This document shows, piece by piece, positions 30,158 to 34,002 of a DNA stretch of 34,002 nucleotides. Below the pieces are notes generated by a model that was not told where the DNA came from, ran no database searches, and worked only from the letters and a program-made list of their open reading frames with translations. Numbering within the stretch: position 1 is the first letter of the stretch; each line of letters starts with the position of its first letter. Origin of the DNA: Candidatus Pacearchaeota archaeon (GTDB lineage: Archaea; Nanobdellota; Nanobdellia; Pacearchaeales; GW2011-AR1); contig JAGLIS010000010.1 of NCBI GenBank assembly GCA_023142835.1, positions 1-34,002 of the forward strand. The letters run 5' to 3'. The position numbers and the translations under genes are program-made.

Positions 30158-30332
30158 GGTAAATAAAAAAAGAAAAGATACAGCAATTAAGGTAAGTAGA
30201 TGGTTAGACGATGCCGTCAAGGGTTATATTTCTAATAGGAAAATTAGTGTGGAGTTTCCGTCGAAGCGAAATTTTGTCGACAAAGCTGTAATGCAATTCC
30301 TGGAGGAAAAAGGGGTAAAATTAAATGAATAA
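30156..30332 (+). CDS. small ribbon-helix-helix-like DNA-binding protein
   Basis: A 58-residue basic protein, MVNKKRKDTAIKVSRWLDDAV and onward, with a short strand followed by two helices (KRNFVDKAVMQFLEEKGV) as in ribbon-helix-helix regulators of archaea. The frame is open from 30126, but those ten extra residues come from the inverted repeat, so ATG 30156 is preferred. Such proteins dimerise and bind short palindromes, and one (GGTTAC/GTAACC) sits at its own promoter, so autoregulation is likely. Its last codons overlap a 43-residue frame, a layout like that of antitoxin operons. Confidence 0.65.
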   Translation: MVNKKRKDTAIKVSRWLDDAVKGYISNRKISVEFPSKRNFVDKAVMQFLEEKGVKLNE

Positions 30333-30456
30333 TAAATTTAAGGAAAAGTTAGAACTAGCTAGAGAAATGTTCAACACTCTAGAAAGCAAAGGAATTGGAC
30401 AAGCCTCAGAAATTGCGAAACGAACCTTTTATATCCAAGATAGATTATCAAATTGA
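30325..30456 (+). CDS. 43-residue protein coupled to the RHH-type gene
   Basis: A short frame, MNNKFKEKLELAREMFNTLE to QDRLSN, that overlaps the RHH-type gene by 8 bases in another frame. It is predicted helical and charged, with no membrane segment. An AAGGGG word lies about 10 bases before the ATG. The overlap suggests coupled translation. No family is recognised; it may be a partner of the RHH protein or a spurious frame. Confidence 0.4.
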   Translation: MNNKFKEKLELAREMFNTLESKGIGQASEIAKRTFYIQDRLSN

Positions 30457-30498
30457 ATGCTTAGCAAAGCATAAAAAGGTTAGAGGTTTTAATCAGTT

Positions 30499-31890
30499 AT
30501 GGAAAAGGCGTTCCCAATTAAGATTGGTCTGGAGATTCATGGGTATTTAGATACTTGTGAGAAATTATTCTGTATGTGCAAAACTGATTTCTTAGATGCT
30601 AAACCAAATTCTTTAGTGTGTCCAATTTGTACAGGACAACCAGGCTCAAAACCAATGGCACCGAATTCAGATGCTATAAAAAAAATGATTCAGATTGCAT
30701 TGGTCTTCGGTTCAAAAATTAATTATTCAAATATTATTTGGCAAAGGAAACATTATAATTGGGCGGATTTACCAAAAGGTTATCAGACGACGATTTCTGG
30801 AATGCACGCGACGACAAATGCAACGAGTGGAAAATTTAAAGGAATTAATTTGACAGAATTGCATCTTGAGGAAGACCCCGCTCAATGGAACCCTGATTCA
30901 GGAAAAATAAATTATAATCGTAGCGGATTGCCGTTGATTGAGATAGTTACAGAACCAGAATTCAGCGACGCCGAACAAGTCATCGAATGGCTAAAGAGTT
31001 TGCTTTTATCATTAAGTTATATTAAAGCGGTTCGGAAGAATGCGGGAATTAAAGTTGATGTGAATGTTTCGACTTATGGCGAGAGAGTCGAGATGAAGAA
31101 TTTGAATTCGTTGGAGAAGATTCGGAAGGCGATAGGGTACGAAATTCTTAGACAAGTTGAAAATCATGATAAGGGAATTGTTCAGACGAGAGATACCTTG
31201 GCGTTCGACGAAAAATCAGGAAAGACAATTAAGATGCGATCAAAGGAAGGAGCTGCAGATTATAGATTCATACCTGATCCAGATTTATCTATGATAAAAA
31301 TAGATAAGAAAATTGTTAATAAAATCAAATCGGGTTTACCTGAAATGCCCGAAGTAAAACTGTCGAGGCTGTTAAAGAAGTATAAGGTTGGTGAAAAGGA
31401 CGCGAAGATTTTGACGAAGAATTTGGAACTGGTAGAATTTTTTGAAGAACTTGTGAATCATTGTATAGATACTGTTAAGAATATGAGCTGGGTAACTATC
31501 GAGTTGTTGAGGGTTTTGAATTACAATAAGAAAACTCTCGAGGACGATGATGTAGAAATTTTACCATCGCATTTGGCTGAACTGATTAAGATGGTTGAGT
31601 CGGGGAAGATTACAGTTTTGAAAGGGAAGCAGATTATGAATGATTTTGTTCCGAAGTCGTTTTCGTTGGCTGAGCATAAGGGGGAGATTTCTAATATTGA
31701 TGATTCGGCGATTGAGAATTTATGTAAACAAGTTATCTCGGAAAATGTTCATGTTGTTGATGAATATAAATCTGGGAAGGTAGCTAGTTTGAATTTTTTA
31801 ATTGGGCAAGTTATGAGGTTGTCGGAGAGGAGAGCCGACTACAAGGAAACAACAAAGATTTTGAAAAAGATATTGGGAGGCTCGGAGTAA
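30499..31890 (+). CDS. gatB: Asp/Glu-tRNA amidotransferase subunit B
   Basis: A 463-residue protein that activates and amidates Asp-tRNA(Asn) or Glu-tRNA(Gln). It matches GatB rather than GatE: LEIHGYLDTCEKLFCMC, with a zinc knuckle C25-x-C27 ... C41-x2-C44 (CPICTGQPGS), RKHYNWADLPKGYQ, LEEDPA, SGLPLIEIVTEPE, ADYRFIPDPDL and a YqeY-type tail domain (NVHVVDEYKSGK ... FLIGQVMRLSERRADY). Length is normal. A GCATAAAAAGG box about 25 bases before the ATG, preceded by an ATGCTT-AGCA-AAGCAT hairpin, marks its promoter. It is separate from gatC and gatA, and a chain of stop/start-overlapping small frames follows. Confidence 0.94.
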   Translation: MEKAFPIKIGLEIHGYLDTCEKLFCMCKTDFLDAKPNSLVCPICTGQPGSKPMAPNSDAIKKMIQIALVFGSKINYSNIIWQRKHYNWADLPKGYQTTISGMHATTNATSGKFKGINLTELHLEEDPAQWNPDSGKINYNRSGLPLIEIVTEPEFSDAEQVIEWLKSLLLSLSYIKAVRKNAGIKVDVNVSTYGERVEMKNLNSLEKIRKAIGYEILRQVENHDKGIVQTRDTLAFDEKSGKTIKMRSKEGAADYRFIPDPDLSMIKIDKKIVNKIKSGLPEMPEVKLSRLLKKYKVGEKDAKILTKNLELVEFFEELVNHCIDTVKNMSWVTIELLRVLNYNKKTLEDDDVEILPSHLAELIKMVESGKITVLKGKQIMNDFVPKSFSLAEHKGEISNIDDSAIENLCKQVISENVHVVDEYKSGKVASLNFLIGQVMRLSERRADYKETTKILKKILGGSE

Positions 31891-31958
31891 TGGAGTGGTG
31901 GGTGGATTTTAAGATTGCTGGGGAGACTTTGAAGAAAATTATTGGGGATTGGGAGTAA
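31890..31958 (+). CDS. possible 22-residue microprotein after gatB
   Basis: MEWWVDFKIAGETLKKIIGD plus two residues. Its ATG overlaps the gatB stop (TAATG) and its own stop overlaps the next ATG in the same way, so ribosomes could pass through all three. The start resembles that of the next protein (MGFWEETVKELKKTW), so it may be a decayed duplicate of that 5' end. Confidence 0.35.
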   Translation: MEWWVDFKIAGETLKKIIGDWE

Positions 31959-32470
31959 TGGGATTTTGGGAGGAGACAGTAAAAGAATTAAAAAAAACAT
32001 GGACACTTTTTCTTTTCTTTGGTATTTTCTTTTTGATTGCTAGTGCGTTTATTAATGCAGGAGTAGATATTTGGATGAATAATAATGCTCAAGGAGATCC
32101 TTGCAGGGTAGATTTCCCAGTAGACGAATTTACATTTACTGGACTAAATGAGCATTTTCGTATAAAATATCTTTTGATTAATTTGAGAGATAAGGATTTG
32201 CAAATTGAGGGTATTGACGCTTATTGTTATTGGAATACTGAAGATGAACTTAAAGAGATTGAGGAAATAAAGAAATCTGTTACAAGCCCTCCTTCAATAG
32301 AACAGATTTCTGTACCTCGAGAGTTGTATAAAATTAATGCTTCTAGTTCGGAGTCCCGAGATTCCAATTGCAAATCTCCTGAAGAGGAAGGATTGTACAA
32401 GATTAGAATAATTGCTAGGACAACCGAAGGAAGCTGTGAGGGAATTATTCTGATGGAGGTAGAGGAATAA
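31958..32470 (+). CDS. single-pass membrane-anchored protein, unknown function
   Basis: A 170-residue protein with a short cytosolic N-terminus, one signal-anchor helix (about 16-37, TLFLFFGIFFLIASAFI) and a soluble domain of about 130 residues, probably outside the membrane. The domain contains four cysteines that could form disulphides and reads as beta-rich (FRIKYLLINLRDKDLQIEGIDAYCYW). The frame opens 9 bases earlier at TTG, but ATG 31958 overlaps the preceding stop as TAATG and is preferred. No family is recognised. It is coupled to gatB through the 22-residue frame. Confidence 0.65.
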   Translation: MGFWEETVKELKKTWTLFLFFGIFFLIASAFINAGVDIWMNNNAQGDPCRVDFPVDEFTFTGLNEHFRIKYLLINLRDKDLQIEGIDAYCYWNTEDELKEIEEIKKSVTSPPSIEQISVPRELYKINASSSESRDSNCKSPEEEGLYKIRIIARTTEGSCEGIILMEVEE

Positions 32471-32631
32471 TGAAAGATTTAGTAAGGAGGTAGTCAACGA
32501 AGAGAGATGATAATTTTGGAACACAGATTGCGATTATGATTTTTTTGTGTCTTGGTTTTTTAGGTTTTTTTAAATATGGTTTTAAATCTGGCAATCCCAT
32601 GTTGGATGTTTTCCATTGGACTAAAGAATAA
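32470..32631 (+). pseudogene. small membrane-protein frame with an in-frame TAG
   Basis: An ATG overlapping the previous stop (TAATG) opens MKDLVRR, then TAG (32491-32493), then the same frame continues for 45 codons, including a clear transmembrane segment (IAIMIFLCLGFLGFF), to TAA at 32629-32631. TAG is a stop in several genes here, so this is probably a broken gene. Alternatively a 31-residue product starts at ATG 32536. A strong AAGGAGG lies just before the TAG. Confidence 0.45.
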
Positions 32632-32668
32632 TAATGAATGTTTTGCCGAGAATCAGAGTGCAATAATT

Positions 32669-32677
32669 CTTATAAAG
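32669..32677 (+). promoter_or_regulatory. TATA box for the AlbA_2 gene
   Basis: CTTATAAAG about 25 bases before the ATG at 32698; it lies within the longer frame from 32638 and argues for the later start. Confidence 0.55.
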
Positions 32678-32697
32678 CTGTATTGGGTTGTGTCAAG

Positions 32698-33618
32698 ATG
32701 GAAATTAAATCAGAAAAAGATTTGCAAGAATTGATTAATAATAAGATTGAGGAAAGTACAACTTTGGAATATAAGTCTATGGATTCTTTAACTAACAATG
32801 CAGAGATAGCCAAAGATATTTCTGCTATGGCTAATTCGGAGGGAGGTCTAATAATTTATGGGATTAAGGAAGATGCTGAGAAATATCCAGAAGAAATAGA
32901 ATGGTCTTCTGATAAGGGGTTGAAAGACAAGATAGACCAAGTTCTATCCTCTAAAATTACTAGGAAAATTGAAGGGTGTAATATTAAGGAAGTCCAATCT
33001 GATAGAGATAATAAGAAATTTGTTATAGTTGTTAATGTCCCAAGGAGTGATATTGCACCTCATCAGTCAAATAAATCTGTAGAAGTTAAGAAATATTATC
33101 GTAGGAGCAATTCTAGAATAAGAGAGATGGAACATGGTGAAGTAGAAGATTTATTTTTTGCGAGAAAGAGACCAAAGTTAGAGATTGAATTAAGAAGAAC
33201 ACCTACTAAAATTCCTGCTTATGAAATTATAATTCATAATAAAGGAAAAGTTTTAGCAGAGAAAATCTCCATAAAGTTTTTGATTCCCTCAGTGCTTAAA
33301 ATAATTGACGATGCTTGGTCGAAAATAAAAGATGGATACACTCATAAGGGGTATGGCTATTCAGAATATCAATATACTGGAAATGAATATGTTTATCCAG
33401 AATTGCCGACATGTATTGGAAAGATTTTTCATTCAAAAGAAGAATGTGTGGTATCATTAGATATAGGATTTTTGATTGTGTGTGAGGATATGGAGATTAA
33501 AAGAGGGAAAATAATAATGGGGGATAGAAAGCCGACGGAAATAATATATTTAGAAAAAGGGGTTCCATTGCCCGATTGGGAATTTAAGGATGGATTTTAT
33601 AGCATATATCATCAATAG
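32698..33618 (+). CDS. AlbA_2-domain (Schlafen-like) DNA-binding protein
   Basis: A 306-residue protein with an N-terminal AlbA_2 domain (about 1-160): TTLEYKSM (21-28), EIAKDISAMANSEGGLIIYG (36-55), then PHQSNKSVEVKKYYRRSNSR. This fold is shared by Schlafen-like proteins and many bacterial and archaeal regulators, some in defence or stress loci. The C-terminal half (about 170-306) is beta-rich and unrecognised. No ATPase or helicase domain is attached. Frame opens at 32638, but the TATA box and the family start favour ATG 32698. Single gene, followed by minus-strand frames. Confidence 0.82.
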   Translation: MEIKSEKDLQELINNKIEESTTLEYKSMDSLTNNAEIAKDISAMANSEGGLIIYGIKEDAEKYPEEIEWSSDKGLKDKIDQVLSSKITRKIEGCNIKEVQSDRDNKKFVIVVNVPRSDIAPHQSNKSVEVKKYYRRSNSRIREMEHGEVEDLFFARKRPKLEIELRRTPTKIPAYEIIIHNKGKVLAEKISIKFLIPSVLKIIDDAWSKIKDGYTHKGYGYSEYQYTGNEYVYPELPTCIGKIFHSKEECVVSLDIGFLIVCEDMEIKRGKIIMGDRKPTEIIYLEKGVPLPDWEFKDGFYSIYHQ

Positions 33619-33818
33619 TTATTAATTAAGTTGCTCAAGTCACATAAGATACTTTTAGGGTTACAGTGAACAATGGCGGACGGTACGACTACTTCTTCAA
33701 ACCCTTCCAAATTATCGGTAACGAGAAAATTATTATTAAGATGACGTAAGCATACCATTGGATGCTCATTGCGTCGTTTAGAAATCTTGGCCATATTGTT
33801 AGAAGAAGGATAGTACAT
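33612..33818 (-). CDS. doubtful 68-residue protein
   Basis: A short frame whose second half (FLVTDNLEGFEEVVVPSAIV then PKSILCDL) faintly resembles the C-terminal part of PIN-domain ribonucleases, with an Asp-rich TDN motif, but the N-terminal half of such a domain is missing. It overlaps the AlbA_2 stop by 7 bases. Another frame in the same strand and place encodes a hydrophobic peptide, so the coding choice is uncertain. If real, it may be a remnant of a PIN toxin next to a RelE-type gene. Confidence 0.3.
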   Translation of the reverse strand: MYYPSSNNMAKISKRRNEHPMVCLRHLNNNFLVTDNLEGFEEVVVPSAIVHCNPKSILCDLSNLINNY

Positions 33819-33876
33819 AACATTGTAGTTATTATCTTAGAATCTAATTCATACCATTTCGGCGTCCAAACAAAAA

Positions 33877-34002
33877 CTAATACCCAAACTTCCTCTCGTA
33901 TTCCTTATGATCTATCCAATCCAAAATAATCGTTATAATTACTGCCGTTCCTCCCCGTATAGAATAAATGAGTCTCCATGCTCCAGGTAAATTATATTTC
34001 CA
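33877..34002 (-). CDS. RelE/ParE-type toxin, C-terminal fragment (cut by window edge)
   Basis: The last 41 residues of a frame running off the right edge: GAWRLIYSIRGG, ITIILDWIDHKEYE and a terminal KFGY. This WRLIY...GG...ii.DHKEYe..FGY pattern is typical of archaeal RelE-type mRNA interferase toxins, with the strand-loop-helix and conserved Arg and His of the C-terminal active-site half. The N-terminal half and any antitoxin gene lie outside the window, so function is inferred from the pattern alone. Confidence 0.65.
   Translation of the reverse strand, partial: WKYNLPGAWRLIYSIRGGTAVIITIILDWIDHKEYERKFGY

Noticed and set aside
32470-32631. TAG recoding (for example pyrrolysine) in this genome
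   Set aside because: TAG ends several intact genes here (DUF424, Dim2, gatD, AlbA_2), so genome-wide recoding is unlikely; a local mutation is simpler.
33640-33840. Hydrophobic peptide in the alternative minus-strand frame opposite the 68-residue frame
   Set aside because: Two incompatible frames compete and neither has a firm promoter or homologue, so the hydrophobic one was not annotated.
1-34002. CRISPR array or rRNA genes
   Set aside because: No regularly spaced repeat series and no rRNA-like sequence were seen.

Overview
The window reads as chromosomal DNA from an AT-rich archaeon, most likely a small-genome DPANN lineage of the Pacearchaeota/Woesearchaeota kind; that placement is inference. 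Archaeal markers are the KH/beta-CASP termination nuclease aCPSF1, a proteasome beta subunit, aIF2-beta, aIF1A, a Dim2-type KH protein, GatD and GatE, a TrmB-type regulator, a presenilin-type protease, and a tRNA without encoded CCA. Most starts lie about 25-28 bases downstream of a TATA-like box (TTTATAAA type) with no Shine-Dalgarno, so leaderless transcription dominates. I used that spacing to correct several start codons. TAG is a normal stop here.

Layout: 1-5.3 kb holds a TrmB regulator, a presenilin homologue, an XTP/dITP pyrophosphatase, and the psmB-aCPSF1 pair. 5.4-9.8 kb is a complete-looking 4.4-kb transposable element: an 11-bp terminal inverted repeat (10/11 match) lies directly inside a perfect 9-bp direct repeat. 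It carries a SWIM/zinc-ribbon DDE transposase, a zinc-ribbon protein, an EcoRI-family adenine methyltransferase, a DUF262-HNH nuclease and a small membrane protein, so it looks like a mobile restriction-modification-type module. 9.9-12.6 kb has two orphan genes (one with HEETH) around aIF2-beta and a DUF5679 protein. 12.7-14.2 kb is a translation and ribosome-biogenesis set (DUF424, aIF1A, Dim2) plus tRNA-Asn(GTT). 14.4-18.7 kb has a GT4 glycosyltransferase, a nitroreductase, FtsZ and a GH130 protein.

18.8-31.9 kb is dominated by tRNA-dependent amidation: gatC-amidohydrolase-gatA-DHH in one overlapping cluster, aspS, gatE, gatD and gatB, interleaved with HIT, methyltransferase, HAD and small genes. 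The AspRS is of bacterial type, lacks the GAD insertion, and carries His29 and Gly80 at the two positions that mark non-discriminating bacterial enzymes. With tRNA-Asn and GatCAB this gives a coherent route Asp-tRNA(Asn) to Asn-tRNA(Asn), while GatDE serves Glu-tRNA(Gln). GatE also lacks its GAD insertion, so both proteins that usually carry GAD have lost or never had it.

31.9-34.0 kb contains a chain of start/stop-overlapping small ORFs after gatB (one with an in-frame TAG), an AlbA_2 (Schlafen-like) protein, and the C-terminal end of a RelE-type toxin cut by the window edge.

Several gene-free intervals (about 0.94-1.06, 11.8-12.0, 22.5-22.57 and 25.8-25.93 kb) are visibly richer in G+C and short hairpins than the rest. 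Two of them share the same terminal inverted word, GATTAAGAG...CTCTTAATC. No CRISPR array or rRNA was seen.
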